52,729 nucleotides of DNA from Alphaproteobacteria bacterium. Its GTDB lineage: Bacteria; Pseudomonadota; Alphaproteobacteria; MPNO01; UBA2964. Positions 33,993-46,969 of this stretch are shown in pieces; within the stretch, counting starts at the first letter, position 1, and each line of letters opens with the position of its first letter. The stretch lies in the NCBI GenBank assembly GCA_009377375.1, contig WHUE01000017.1, positions 1-52,729 on the forward strand. Reading direction: 5' to 3'. Below the pieces are notes generated by a model that had not been told where the DNA came from, ran no database searches, and worked only from the letters and a program-made list of their open reading frames with translations. Position numbers and translations under genes: made by a program.

Positions 33993-35260
33993 CAGATGTC
34001 CAGCATGATGCGTTCGGGGTCCTCGATGCATTCCTTGACGCGGACCAGGAAGGTCACGGCGTCCGACCCGTCGATGATGCGGTGGTCGTAGGACATGGCG
34101 AGATACATCATCGGGCGCACCTCCACCCGGTCGCCGACCGCCATCGGGCGCGGCTGGATTTTGTGCATGCCGAGGATGCCCGATTGCGGCGGGTTCAGGA
34201 TCGGCGTGGACAGCAGCGAGCCGTAGACGCCGCCATTGGTGATGGTGAACGTGCCGCCGGTCAGCTCGTCGATCGACAGCTCGCCCGCCCGCGCCTTGCG
34301 GCCGAGCGCGCCGATCTGCCTTTCGACCTCCGCGAAGGACAGCCGGTCGGCGTTGCGCAGCACGGGAACGACCAGCCCCTGGTCGGTGCCGACCGCGATG
34401 CCGAGATCGACGAAGCTGCGGTAGACGATCTCGTCGCCGTCGATCTGCGCGTTGACCGCCGGAATCTCCTTCAGCGCGACCATGCAGGCCTTGGCGAAGA
34501 ACGACATGAAGCCGAGGCGGACCCCATGCTTCTGCTCGAACCGGTCGCGGTATTTCTCGCGGGCCGCCATGACCGCCGTCATGTCCACCTCGTTGAAGGT
34601 GGTCAGCATGGCGGCGGTATTCTGCGCCTCCTTCAGCCGTTCGGCGATGCGCCGGCGCAGCCGGGTCATCCGGACCCGCTCCTCGCCGCGCTCGTCCGCC
34701 GGGCGCGGCTTCGCCGCCGGCTTCTCTTCCCGCGCCTGTTCCCTGGCTTCGGCGGGCTTGTCCGCCTTCGCCGGAGCGGCGGCGCCGGTTTCCAGATGCT
34801 TCTCCACGTCGGCCTTGGTCAGCCGCCCGTCCTTGCCCGTGCCCTCGATCTGCTCCGGATCCACGCCGGTCTCGGCGACCATCTTGCGCACGGCCGGCGA
34901 AAGCGACGCCTCGTCGCCGGACTTTTCCGCCCTGGCCGGCCCGGTCTTTGCCTTCTCCTCCTTCGCGGGAGCGGCCGCCTTCTTCTTCTCTTCCTTCTCG
35001 TCGTCCCCGGCCGGAGCGGGCTTGCCCTCGCCTTCGCCGATCACGCCGAGCAGCGCGCCGACCTCGACCTCGGCGCCCTCCTGGGCCACGATCTCGGACA
35101 GCGTTCCGGCCTGCGACGCCGGTACTTCCAGCGTCACCTTGTCGGTTTCCAGCTCGACCAGCGGCTCGTCCTGGGCGACGGTGTCGCCCACGGCCTTGAA
35201 CCATTTGGCCACGGTCGCTTCGGTCACCGATTCGCCGAGGGCCGGCACCTTGATATCCAT
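33992..35260 (-). CDS. sucB: dihydrolipoyl succinyltransferase (E2o)
   Basis: 422 residues: one lipoyl domain with K41 in [14 protein letters not shown], an Ala/Lys/Glu-rich linker, the E1/E3-binding domain ([20 protein letters not shown]), a second linker, and the catalytic domain with [13 protein letters not shown] containing the active His. It transfers the succinyl group to CoA. The two long low-complexity linkers are typical. It starts 24 bp after sucA. Confidence 0.97.
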   Translation of the reverse strand: MDIKVPALGESVTEATVAKWFKAVGDTVAQDEPLVELETDKVTLEVPASQAGTLSEIVAQEGAEVEVGALLGVIGEGEGKPAPAGDDEKEEKKKAAAPAKEEKAKTGPARAEKSGDEASLSPAVRKMVAETGVDPEQIEGTGKDGRLTKADVEKHLETGAAAPAKADKPAEAREQAREEKPAAKPRPADERGEERVRMTRLRRRIAERLKEAQNTAAMLTTFNEVDMTAVMAAREKYRDRFEQKHGVRLGFMSFFAKACMVALKEIPAVNAQIDGDEIVYRSFVDLGIAVGTDQGLVVPVLRNADRLSFAEVERQIGALGRKARAGELSIDELTGGTFTITNGGVYGSLLSTPILNPPQSGILGMHKIQPRPMAVGDRVEVRPMMYLAMSYDHRIIDGSDAVTFLVRVKECIEDPERIMLDI

Positions 35261-35284
35261 AACGCGTTCCTTCCTAGACCGCGG

Positions 35285-38152
<2,868 letters not shown>

Positions 38153-38251
38153 GGTGTTTGCGCCTTGGCGTCGTTAAGCGGCCGAAAATACCTGCGTTCC
38201 GGTTACAGGCTTATGATTAACGGAACCTGAAGGTTAATGTTGGGGACGAGG

Positions 38252-39127
38252 TCAGCCTTTCAATACCTCTGCCATCGTGCTGCCCAGGCTCGCCGGAGAG
38301 TCGGCCACGGTGATCCCCGCGCCCTTCATCGCCTCGATCTTGTCCCCGGCGCCGCCCTTGCCGCCGGAGATGATCGCGCCCGCATGCCCCATACGCCGCC
38401 CCGGCGGGGCCGTGACGCCGGCGATGAAGCCCACGACCGGCTTCTTCACCTTGCTCGATCTCAGGAACGCCGCGGCGTCCTCCTCCGCGCTGCCGCCGAT
38501 CTCGCCGATCATGACGATCCCCTGCGTCTCGTCGTCGCCGAGGAACATCTCGAGGCAGTCGACGAAATTGGTGCCGTTGATGGGATCCCCGCCGATGCCG
38601 ATGCAGGTGGACTGGCCCAGACCCGCCGCGGTGGTCTGCGCCACCGCCTCGTAGGTCAGCGTGCCCGAGCGCGAGACGATGCCGATCTTGCCCCGCTTGT
38701 GGATGTGGCCGGGCATGATGCCGATCTTGCATTCGTCGGGGGTGATGACGCCGGGGCAGTTCGGCCCGACCAGCCTGGTGCCGGACCCGGCCAGCGCCCG
38801 CTTGACCGGCACCATGTCGAGCACCGGAATGCCCTCGGTGATGCACACCACCAGCGCGACGCCGGCATCGATCGCTTCCAGGATCGCGTCCGCGGCGAAG
38901 GGGGGCGGCACGTAGATCACGCTGGCGTTGGCGCCGGTCGCATGCACCGCCGCGTCCACGGTGTCGAACACCGGCAGGTCGAGATGCGCGGTGCCGCCCT
39001 TGCCCGGCGTGACGCCGCCGACCATCTGTGTGCCGTAGGCGATGGCCTGCTCGGAATGGAAGGTGCCCTGCGAGCCGGTGAAGCCCTGGCAGATGACTTT
39101 CGTGTTCTTGTCGACGAGTACCGCCAT
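38252..39127 (-). CDS. sucD: succinyl-CoA synthetase alpha subunit
   Basis: 291 residues. CoA-binding Rossmann region ([17 protein letters not shown]), [11 protein letters not shown] and the phosphohistidine in [15 protein letters not shown] are intact. With SucC it makes GTP or ATP from succinyl-CoA. The ATG overlaps the sucC stop (TGATG), so translation is coupled. Confidence 0.97.
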   Translation of the reverse strand: MAVLVDKNTKVICQGFTGSQGTFHSEQAIAYGTQMVGGVTPGKGGTAHLDLPVFDTVDAAVHATGANASVIYVPPPFAADAILEAIDAGVALVVCITEGIPVLDMVPVKRALAGSGTRLVGPNCPGVITPDECKIGIMPGHIHKRGKIGIVSRSGTLTYEAVAQTTAAGLGQSTCIGIGGDPINGTNFVDCLEMFLGDDETQGIVMIGEIGGSAEEDAAAFLRSSKVKKPVVGFIAGVTAPPGRRMGHAGAIISGGKGGAGDKIEAMKGAGITVADSPASLGSTMAEVLKG

Positions 39128-40296
39128 CAGGCGCTCTCCCTCGCGGCCTTCACGGCCTTTTCTGCTGCGTCGGCCAGATCGTCCGCGGCGATGATCGGCA
39201 GTCCGGAGTCCTCGAGGATGGCCTTGCCCCGCTCCACGTTGGTGCCGGCGAGGCGCACCACCAGCGGCACGTGCAGGCTGATCTCGCGCGCGGCGGCGAC
39301 GATGCCGTCGGCGATCACGTCGCAGCGCATGATGCCGCCGAAGATGTTGACCAGCAGCGCCTCGACATTGGCGTCGGACAGGATCAGCTTGAACGCGGCC
39401 GTCACGCGCTCCTTCGAGGCGCCGCCGCCGACGTCGAGGAAGTTCGCCGGCGAGCCGCCGTAGAGCTTGATGATGTCCATGGTGGCCATCGCCAGCCCGG
39501 CGCCGTTCACCATGCAGCCGATATTGCCGTCGAGCTTGATGTAGTTGAGGTCGAACTTCGCGGCCTCCAGCTCGGTCGGGTCCTCCTCGCTCTCGTCGCG
39601 GAGCTCCAGGATGTCCTTGTGACGGTAGAGCGCGTTGTCGTCGAAGTTCATCTTGGCGTCCAGCGCCACCACTTCGCCCGCGCCGGTCACCACCAGCGGG
39701 TTGATCTCGACGATCGAGGCGTCGAGCTGGATGAACGCCTCGTACATGCCCATCAGAAACTTCACCGCGGAGCGGACCTGGTCGCCCTCGAGCCCGAGCC
39801 CGTAGGCGAGGCGCCGCGCGTGGAAGGGCTGCAACCCCATCACCGGGTCGATGGCGAGGCGCATGATCTTTTCCGGCGTCTTCGCCGCCACCTCCTCGAT
39901 CTCCATACCGCCTTCGGTGGAGGCCATCAGCGTGACGCGGCTGGTGACGCGGTCGACCAGGAGGCCGAGATACAGCTCGCGAGCGATGTCGCAGCCGTCC
40001 TCGACATAGATGCGCTGCACCTCCTTGCCCTGCGGGCCGGTCTGATGGGTCACCAGCGTCATGCCGAGCATGCCATCGGCGGATTTTTTCACGTCGCCGA
40101 GCGACTTGACCACCTTGACGCCGCCCGCCTTGCCGCGGCCGCCGGCATGGATCTGGGCCTTGACCACCCAGACGGGGCCGCCGAGCCCCTTCGCCACCTT
40201 CTCGGCCTCGTCCGCCGTGTAGGCGACGCCGCCGTCGGGCACTGCCACGCCGAACTTACGCAGCACGCTCTTGGCCTGGTATTCATGGATATTCAT
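39127..40296 (-). CDS. sucC: succinyl-CoA synthetase beta subunit
   Basis: 389 residues beginning [17 protein letters not shown]. The ATP-grasp domain, the [10 protein letters not shown] segment and the CoA-ligase domain ([17 protein letters not shown]) are present. It lies between mdh and sucD, the usual alphaproteobacterial order. A 94-bp gap separates it from mdh. Confidence 0.97.
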   Translation of the reverse strand: MNIHEYQAKSVLRKFGVAVPDGGVAYTADEAEKVAKGLGGPVWVVKAQIHAGGRGKAGGVKVVKSLGDVKKSADGMLGMTLVTHQTGPQGKEVQRIYVEDGCDIARELYLGLLVDRVTSRVTLMASTEGGMEIEEVAAKTPEKIMRLAIDPVMGLQPFHARRLAYGLGLEGDQVRSAVKFLMGMYEAFIQLDASIVEINPLVVTGAGEVVALDAKMNFDDNALYRHKDILELRDESEEDPTELEAAKFDLNYIKLDGNIGCMVNGAGLAMATMDIIKLYGGSPANFLDVGGGASKERVTAAFKLILSDANVEALLVNIFGGIMRCDVIADGIVAAAREISLHVPLVVRLAGTNVERGKAILEDSGLPIIAADDLADAAEKAVKAARESA

Positions 40297-40390
40297 CGGA
40301 CCGTCGCTTTCACCATCCTGGCCGTCGCGGGAGCCGTCGCCCGGCCGTCATCCGTCGACCTTAGGCAGCGGCCGGCGCCGGAAACAGCTT

Positions 40391-41395
<1,005 letters not shown>

Positions 41396-41478
41396 TTATG
41401 TTCCCCCAAGAGGTTCGGCGAGAGAGGCGCGGGACGCGCCACGGGAGGGCGCGGGACTCCGCGCAGGATGTCGGCGGC

Positions 41479-41507
41479 TAGTTAGCGTGTTTCGAATCGG
41501 AGGGCAA
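41479..41507 (-). promoter_or_regulatory. weak candidate promoter of the mdh-suc-lpd cluster
   Basis: On the minus strand TTGCCC (41502-41507) and TAACTA (41479-41484) are 17 bp apart, about 85 bp upstream of the mdh start. The -35 is fair and the -10 poor, but the spacing is ideal and the position is the only sensible place for a promoter of this cluster. Confidence 0.3.
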
Positions 41508-41554
41508 GGAAAAGCCGGGGAATCCGGGGGAAAATCCCGAAATGCCCCACGATG

Positions 41555-43537
41555 TTACCGGATCAGCTGCAGGAAGTGCAGGTGCCGTTCGTACTGCGCC
41601 AGCACGTCGGCGATGACCTGCTCCCTGGTGCGGCCGATCAGGTCGTAGTTCTGGCCGCCTTCCAGCAGGTGAACCTCGGCGCGCCAGTGTTCCGGCGCCG
41701 GCTTCCCGCCGTCGCGCCCGCCGGCGGCGGGCCGCCAGGCGAAATCGGGCGCGGCGCGCGGCACCAGCCGGACGGCGTAGAGGAATTCGCGCTCGTCGCC
41801 GTGGAACACCGTGATCGCGGCCTCGACGTCGCTGACCTGAAGCGCCGCCTCCAGGCCGTTGCGGCGAAACTCCGCGGCGACCTCGTCCAGCGCCGGCTGC
41901 ACGGTTCCGGCGAGGAACCGCGCCGCGCGGTCGCGGTCGGGGCGGTCGACCAGGCTGCGCAGCCGTTGCTGCCACGTCGCCTGCACGCCCCGCGCCGGGG
42001 GCTCCGGCGGCAGGGCCTGGCTGAGCCTGCGCACGGCCTCCAGGCGCAGCCCCTTCCACAGTCCGAAGCAGACCAGCAGCATCACGAAGGTGAACGGCAG
42101 GGCCGCCGTGATCGACGCGGTCTGCAGCGCCTTCAGCCCGCCGGCCAGCAGCAGCACCGACGCCACCGCGCCTTCGGTCACGGCCCAGAAGATGCGCTGC
42201 ACGACCGGCGGATCCGGATCGCCGCCGGCGGTGATGATGTCGATCACCAGCGAGCCCGAATCCGACGAGGTGACGAAGAAGGTGACGACCAGCACCGTCG
42301 CGACCAGCGACGCCGCCCCGCCGAACGGGAAGAATTCGAGGAAGCGGAACAGCGCGGTGGAGACGTTCTCGCCCACCGCCGCGACGATGGCGCCGGACGC
42401 CGCGCCCATGTCGAGCGCCATCGCGCTGTTGCCGAAGACGGTGAGCCACAGGAAGGTGAAGCCGACCGGCACCAGCAGCACGCCGACGACGAACTCGCGG
42501 ATCGTGCGTCCGCGGCTGATGCGGGCGATGAACATGCCGACGAAGGGCGACCAGGCGATCCACCACGCCCAGTAGAACAGCGTCCAGCCCCCGATCCAGT
42601 CGTTCGGCCGGTAGGCATACAGGTTGAACGTCTTTTCCACGACCGCGCCGAGATAGGCGCCGATGTTCTGGATCAGCGCCTTGAACAGGAAAAGGGTCGG
42701 CCCGGCCAGCAGCACGAAGGCGACGAGCGCCAGAGCGAGAATGAGGTTGAGCTGCGACAGGCGGCGGATTCCGTTGTCGAGCCCCGACACCACCGATGCC
42801 GTCGCCAGCGCCGTGATGGCGGCGATCAGGCCGAGCTGCACCGCCGTGCCGTTGGGGATGCCGAACAGGTGGCTGAGCCCCGAATTGATCTGCATGACCC
42901 CGAGCCCGAGCGAGGTCGCGACGCCGAACATCGTGCCCACCACCGCCAGTATGTCGACGATATGGCCGGCCGCGCCGTGGATCCGCTCGCCCAGCAGCGG
43001 GTAGAGCGCGGAGCGGATCGTCAGCGGCAGCCCCAGGCGATAGCTGAAAAAGGCCAGCGCCAGCGCGATCACCGCATAGATCGCCCAGGCGTGGACGCCC
43101 CAGTGGAAGAACGTGATCACCATCGCCTCGCGCGCCGCGGCGACGGTCCCGCCATCGCCTGCGGGGGGGCTGGTGTAGTGCATGATCGGTTCCGCCACGC
43201 CGAAAAACATCAGCCCGATGCCCATCCCGGCGCTGAACAGCATGGCAAACCAGGCGCCGTAGCCGTAATCCGGCTCCGCATCGTCGGGGCCGAGCTTGAT
43301 GCGGCCGAGCCCGCTCGCGGCGAGCCCGAGCGCGAAGACGAGGAAAACCGCCACCGACAGCATGTAGAACCAGCCGAACGTGTCCACGATCCAGCCCTGG
43401 AGCGTGGAAAAGAGGTCGTCCATCACCTCCGGCGCCACCGCGCCGACCGTCACCACGGCGAAAATTACGGCGGCGGAGCCGAAAAATACCGGCGGCGACG
43501 TTCTGAGGCGAGGCCGCGATGTGTACGGTTCGGCCAA
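41555..43537 (-). CDS. BCCT-family betaine/choline/carnitine transporter
   Basis: 660 residues with 12 membrane segments and a hydrophilic C-terminal domain of about 150 residues (from about 510). The glycine-rich stretch SAGMGIGLMFFGVAEP of helix 3 and the Trp-rich helix 8 region (YWAWWIAWSPFVGMFIARIS) place it in BCCT, near BetT. The long tail is the osmosensing part in BetT-type carriers. The start is TTG, supported by a perfect GGAGGA 6 nt upstream. It is divergent from the betaine-synthesis genes, which suggests import of betaine or choline under salt stress. Confidence 0.93.
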   Translation of the reverse strand: MAEPYTSRPRLRTSPPVFFGSAAVIFAVVTVGAVAPEVMDDLFSTLQGWIVDTFGWFYMLSVAVFLVFALGLAASGLGRIKLGPDDAEPDYGYGAWFAMLFSAGMGIGLMFFGVAEPIMHYTSPPAGDGGTVAAAREAMVITFFHWGVHAWAIYAVIALALAFFSYRLGLPLTIRSALYPLLGERIHGAAGHIVDILAVVGTMFGVATSLGLGVMQINSGLSHLFGIPNGTAVQLGLIAAITALATASVVSGLDNGIRRLSQLNLILALALVAFVLLAGPTLFLFKALIQNIGAYLGAVVEKTFNLYAYRPNDWIGGWTLFYWAWWIAWSPFVGMFIARISRGRTIREFVVGVLLVPVGFTFLWLTVFGNSAMALDMGAASGAIVAAVGENVSTALFRFLEFFPFGGAASLVATVLVVTFFVTSSDSGSLVIDIITAGGDPDPPVVQRIFWAVTEGAVASVLLLAGGLKALQTASITAALPFTFVMLLVCFGLWKGLRLEAVRRLSQALPPEPPARGVQATWQQRLRSLVDRPDRDRAARFLAGTVQPALDEVAAEFRRNGLEAALQVSDVEAAITVFHGDEREFLYAVRLVPRAAPDFAWRPAAGGRDGGKPAPEHWRAEVHLLEGGQNYDLIGRTREQVIADVLAQYERHLHFLQLIR

Positions 43538-43622
43538 TTTTCGTCCTCCTTCCCCGCTTCATCCGGCGACGGCCGTCCGCCGCAAACCCCCGTCGGATGG
43601 GGATTACGGCCCGGATAAACGA

Positions 43623-43649
43623 AACCGCCGCCCGGATCGGGCGGCGGTT
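43623..43649 (-). other. 12-bp perfect hairpin in the BCCT leader
   Basis: AACCGCCGCCCG and CGGGCGGCGGTT are perfectly complementary with a 3-nt loop. It falls about 25-50 nt after the predicted BCCT transcription start and about 90 nt before the start codon. No U-tract follows, so it is more likely a stability or translation-control element or a protein-binding dyad than a terminator. Confidence 0.55.
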
Positions 43650-43679
43650 GACGCGGGCTGTCAGCGACACACCTTAACC

Positions 43680-43708
43680 CATATAAAAATAAATTTGAAG
43701 GTTTTCAA
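43680..43708 (-). promoter_or_regulatory. promoter of the BCCT transporter
   Basis: On the minus strand TTGAAA (43703-43708), a 17-bp AT-rich spacer, and TATATG (43680-43685). The surrounding 30 bp is among the most AT-rich in the window. The predicted leader is about 135 nt. Confidence 0.7.
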
Positions 43709-44040
43709 TCCCTTGCGGGCATGTTGTATTGGCGCGCAGGGAAAGGCGCTGGCGCATTTCGCTCCGGGGCGGCGGCCGACAGGCCATCGCGCGACCCCAT
43801 CGGCATAGTTTGATCACGTTCGGTTTCGGGTTCGCGTGCGGTGACTTCATCGCCACGGCGGAGTGCGTCCGGACAATAACAACGCGTCTTACCGGCAGGG
43901 CTTATGCCCGCGATTGCAGCGCGCGGTTCTCGTGCGGCGCGTGCGGGTTTCCAGGCCCTGATGGCTAGTCAGTGGCACAGCACCCCGGCGCCCGATGATC
44001 GCGGCATCGAGGTCATGCCGCCAACACGGATGGATGGCAG

Positions 44041-44880
44041 ATGATCGACAGCAGGAACTACACCAAGGAATACACCAAGGATTTCGTCTCGTACTGGGAC
44101 GACCTGATCGGGTGGGAAGGCCGCGAGAAGGGTGAGAACGGCTTTTTCCAGCGCCTTCTGACCGCGCATGACGCGCGCAGCGTGCTGGACTGCGCCTGCG
44201 GCACCGGGTTCCATTCGGTCACGCTGGCGCGCGACGGGTTCGACGTCACCGCCTCGGACGGCTCGGCGAACATGCTGGCCCAGACCCTGGAAAACGCCGA
44301 GGACCACGGGGTGAAGCTGGCCAATGCCGAGGTCGCGGACTGGCTGCACCTGCACGAGACGTTCGGGCCGGCGTCGTTCGACGCGCTGGTCTGCCTCGGC
44401 AACGCGTTCACGCACCTGTTCGACCACGAGCTGCGGCGCGAGGCGCTGCGGTCGATGTATTCCGTGGTCAAGCCCGGCGGGCTGATCTTCATCGACCACC
44501 GCAACTACGACCGCATGCTCGGCGACGGCTTCAGCACCAAGCACGAGTACTACTACACCGGCAAGGGGATCGACGCGCGCCCGGTCGAGCTGCACCGCAC
44601 GCTGGCGCATTTCGAATACACCTTCCCCGACGGCGAGCGGTTCCACCTGAAGCTCTACCCGCTCAAGCAGGGCTACATGCGCCACCTGATGGAAGAGACC
44701 GGGTTTCACGACATCCTCACCTACGGCGATTTCGAGCGCCCGTTCGACGAGAACGAGGTCGATTTCATCCAGCAGGTCGCCGTCCGCCCGATGTCGGACG
44801 ACAGGACGCTGCATCCGGAGAAGATCGCGGCCAAGGGCAGAGGCAACGGATCGGGCAACGGGGCGAACGGCCATGGCTGA
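44041..44880 (+). CDS. glycine/sarcosine N-methyltransferase
   Basis: 279 residues, class I SAM methyltransferase. Motif I is VLDCACGTGFHS (about 48-59), the acidic ribose-binding D73 is in TASDGSANML, and residues 151-160 (IDHRNYDRML) match the signature of glycine sarcosine methyltransferases. It should convert glycine to sarcosine and dimethylglycine. A Gly/Asn tail (NGSGNGANG) ends the protein. The next gene starts 8 bp before the stop, so the two enzymes are made together. Confidence 0.87.
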   Translation: MIDSRNYTKEYTKDFVSYWDDLIGWEGREKGENGFFQRLLTAHDARSVLDCACGTGFHSVTLARDGFDVTASDGSANMLAQTLENAEDHGVKLANAEVADWLHLHETFGPASFDALVCLGNAFTHLFDHELRREALRSMYSVVKPGGLIFIDHRNYDRMLGDGFSTKHEYYYTGKGIDARPVELHRTLAHFEYTFPDGERFHLKLYPLKQGYMRHLMEETGFHDILTYGDFERPFDENEVDFIQQVAVRPMSDDRTLHPEKIAAKGRGNGSGNGANGHG

Positions 44881-45718
44881 CGCCGCGCGGGCGGCCGCGA
44901 CCCGGTCGGTCGTCGAGGAAACCCAGGCCTATTACGACGGCGCCGCCAACGAGATCTATCGCGAGATCTGGGGCGAGAACATCCATATGGGGATATTCGA
45001 ATCCCCGGATGAATCGCTCCAGGCCGCGATGGACCGGTCGAACGAGCGCATGTCGGCGCCGATTGGGCTGACGCCCTCGCATCGCGTGCTGGATGTCGGC
45101 TGCGGCTACGGGGCGCTGGCGCGCTACCTGGCGGCGACCTACGGCTGCACGGTGCTGGCCACCAACATCTCCGAGCGCGAGCTGGAATGGGGGCGGGAGC
45201 TGACGGAAAAGGACCGTCTGGACGACAAGGTGTCGTTCGCATGGGCCGATTTCCACGACCTGCAGTTCGACGACGCCAGCTTCGACGTCTACTGGTCGCA
45301 GGAAGCCTTCCTGCACGCGGCCGACAAGAACCGCGTGCTGGAAGAGGCGTTCCGCGTGCTCAGACCGGGCGGCCGGCTGGTGTTCAGCGACCTGCTGGTG
45401 CGCCACGGCACGCCGCAGGCGGACCGGGAGCGCATCTACGACCGGGTGAAGTCGCCCGACATGTGGGACGCGCCGGATTACCGCGCGGCGCTGGAAGCCG
45501 CGGGGTTCCGCATCGCGATCGACGAGGACTGGTCGTCCAACGTCGCGCCCAGCTACGGCTGGGTGCGGGCGCGGCTCGAGGACCGGCGCGAGCAGTTCTC
45601 GCGCCGCATCGGCGAGGACGTGGTGGACAGGACATCGGACGCGCTGCAGTTCTGGGTCGATTCCGCCCATGCGGGCAAGATCGGCTGGGCCTATTTCGTC
45701 GCCGACAAGCCGGAATAG
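44873..45718 (+). CDS. sarcosine/dimethylglycine N-methyltransferase
   Basis: 281 residues, class I SAM methyltransferase. Motif I is VLDVGCGYGALARYL (72-86); the N-terminal YYDGAANEIYREIWGENIHMG and central YWSQEAFLHAADK segments are typical of the dimethylglycine methyltransferases of betaine synthesis. It should finish the pathway to glycine betaine with three SAM used in total. The overlap with the previous gene and the divergent BCCT gene support the osmoprotectant role. Confidence 0.88.
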   Translation: MADAARAAATRSVVEETQAYYDGAANEIYREIWGENIHMGIFESPDESLQAAMDRSNERMSAPIGLTPSHRVLDVGCGYGALARYLAATYGCTVLATNISERELEWGRELTEKDRLDDKVSFAWADFHDLQFDDASFDVYWSQEAFLHAADKNRVLEEAFRVLRPGGRLVFSDLLVRHGTPQADRERIYDRVKSPDMWDAPDYRAALEAAGFRIAIDEDWSSNVAPSYGWVRARLEDRREQFSRRIGEDVVDRTSDALQFWVDSAHAGKIGWAYFVADKPE

Positions 45719-45786
45719 CGCCTCGGGACGGACTTGACGTCCGCGCCGCCCGGCAGCACGTTGAGGGGGACAGCGGAGAGCGCGCC

Positions 45787-46011
45787 ATGCATATCCGGAT
45801 CGAATACTGCCGACGCTGAAACTACGAGCCCCAGGCCCTCCGTGCGAGGGACAGGCTGGTGGAGACAGGGGCCGTGAAACCGGGCGACGTCGAGATCGTC
45901 CCCGGCGCGACCGGCGCGTTCGAGATTTTCCGCGACGGCACGCCGGTGTTCTCCAGGCTCGCCTCCGGCCGCTTCCCCGAAAACGCCGAGATCGACGCCC
46001 TGGTTCTTTAA
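45787..46011 (+). CDS. SelW-like selenoprotein with in-frame UGA (Rdx family)
   Basis: Reading through one TGA (45817-45819) gives 74 residues matching the small thioredoxin-fold SelW/Rdx family: IEYCRR-U-NYEPQAL at the start and FEIFRDGTPVFSR, then GRFPE near the C-terminus. The TGA is residue 11, at the second position of the family's CxxC/CxxU redox motif (C8-R-R-U11). Codon bias is strong on both sides, GGAGAG lies 6 nt before the ATG, and a SECIS-like hairpin follows the TGA. The product is a likely redox protein of unknown partner. A nonsense mutation in a Cys form is the alternative. It lies 68 bp after the betaine methyltransferase gene. Confidence 0.82.
45827..45857 (+). promoter_or_regulatory. 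bacterial SECIS-like hairpin
   Basis: Starting 7 nt after the TGA, AGCC (45827-45830) pairs with GGCT (45854-45857) and, after a small internal loop, CCCTC (45836-45840) pairs with GAGGG (45846-45850). The apical loop is CGTGC and begins 21 nt after the TGA, which is within the short distance used by bacterial SECIS elements, and it contains the G/U expected for SelB contact. Confidence 0.6.
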
Positions 46012-46024
46012 CGTCGAGGCGGCA

Positions 46025-46047
46025 CCGGCCCGCTCCCCCGCCCGGCC
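46025..46047. repeat. sdhB-flanking repeat unit, single copy
   Basis: 23 bp, identical at 22 positions to the arm at 46879-46901 on the other side of sdhB (only position 16 differs, G for A). It lies in the 39-bp gap between the convergent SelW-like gene and sdhB. With the pair upstream it brackets sdhB. Confidence 0.75.
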
Positions 46048-46050
46048 CGA

Positions 46051-46830
46051 TTACCGCCGCTGCGCGATGAGGCCCTTGATCTCGCCGATGGCCTTGGCGG
46101 GGTTCAGGTTCTTCGGGCAGGTATTGGTGCAGTTCATGATGGTGTGGCAGCGGTACAGCCGGAACGGGTCTTCGAGCTCGTCCAGCCGCTCGCCGGTATG
46201 CTCGTCGCGCGAATCCGAGATCCAGCGGTGCGCCTGGAGCAGCGTCGCCGGGCCGAGGTACCGTTCGGGGTTCCACCAGTAGCTCGGGCAGGCCGTGGTG
46301 CAGCAGAAGCACAGCACGCATTCCCACAGCCCGTCCAGCCTGGCGCGCTCTTCCGGGCTTTGCAGGCGCTCGCGGTCCGGCGGCGGCGGCGTTTCGGTCT
46401 TGAGCCACGGCTCGACGCTGGCGTACTGCGCGTAGGCCCGCTTGAGGTCCGGCACCAGGTCCTTGACCACGTCCATATGCGGCAGCGGGTAGATGCCGAT
46501 GTCGCCCTTGAAGTCGTCGATCGCCTTGATGCAGCTCAGCGTGTTGGTGCCGCCGACATTCATCGCGCAGGAGCCGCAGACGCCCTCGCGGCAGGAGCGG
46601 CGGAAGGTCAGCGTCGAATCGATCTCGTTCTTGATCTTGATCAGCGCGTCGAGGACCATCGGCCCGCAATCGTCGAGGTCGATGCCGAAGGAATCGACGC
46701 GCGGGTTCTCGCCGGAATCCGGATCCCAGCGATAGATGCGGAACGTCTTGACCCGCTTGGCGCCGGCGGGGGCGGGGTAGTCCTTGCCCTTGCCGATCCT
46801 GGAGTTGGCGGGGAGGGTGAATTCAGCCAT
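46051..46830 (-). CDS. sdhB: succinate dehydrogenase iron-sulfur subunit
   Basis: 259 residues. [2Fe-2S] cysteines C80, C85, C88 and C100 ([15 protein letters not shown]); the second and third cluster motifs [16 protein letters not shown] and [17 protein letters not shown]. It passes electrons from SdhA to quinone. It is separated from sdhA by 139 bp containing a large inverted repeat, an unusual interruption in an operon that is otherwise tightly packed. Confidence 0.98.
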   Translation of the reverse strand: MAEFTLPANSRIGKGKDYPAPAGAKRVKTFRIYRWDPDSGENPRVDSFGIDLDDCGPMVLDALIKIKNEIDSTLTFRRSCREGVCGSCAMNVGGTNTLSCIKAIDDFKGDIGIYPLPHMDVVKDLVPDLKRAYAQYASVEPWLKTETPPPPDRERLQSPEERARLDGLWECVLCFCCTTACPSYWWNPERYLGPATLLQAHRWISDSRDEHTGERLDELEDPFRLYRCHTIMNCTNTCPKNLNPAKAIGEIKGLIAQRR

Positions 46831-46878
46831 CTGGCGTCTCTCGCGATGTCCTTGTGCGCCGTCTAGGTTCGGTCTGCG

Positions 46879-46949
46879 CCGGCCCGCTCCCCCACCCGGC
46901 CGCCCATGGCAGTGTATGCTTGGGGTGGCCGGGTGGGGGAGCGGGCCGG
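46879..46949. repeat. 23-bp perfect inverted repeat between sdhA and sdhB
   Basis: Two perfect 23-bp arms (46879-46901 and 46927-46949) are separated by 25 bp. The arms begin CCGGCCCGCTCCCCC and contain the ACCCGGCC end. Folded in RNA this would be a very stable stem in the sdhA-sdhB intercistronic space. No U-tract follows on the minus strand, so it is more like a REP/BIME element or mRNA processing site than a terminator. Confidence 0.85.
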
Positions 46950-46969
46950 AGCCGTATATAACATAGTAT

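Larger units (their letters stand above)
43538..44040. other. 503-bp divergent control region of the osmoprotection genes
   Basis: No gene is supported here. The left third holds the BCCT promoter, an AT-rich island (about 43676-43710) and a 12-bp hairpin in the BCCT leader. The right two thirds are G+C-rich, with no strong promoter visible toward the methyltransferase. TTGATC near 43810 is a possible -35 without a convincing -10. The length suggests regulatory content beyond two simple promoters. Confidence 0.5.

Noticed and set aside
41552-43618. A 688-residue plus-strand open frame opposite the BCCT gene
   Set aside because: It is antisense to a clear 12-helix transporter, is full of Arg, His, Asp and Glu, and has no recognisable domain.
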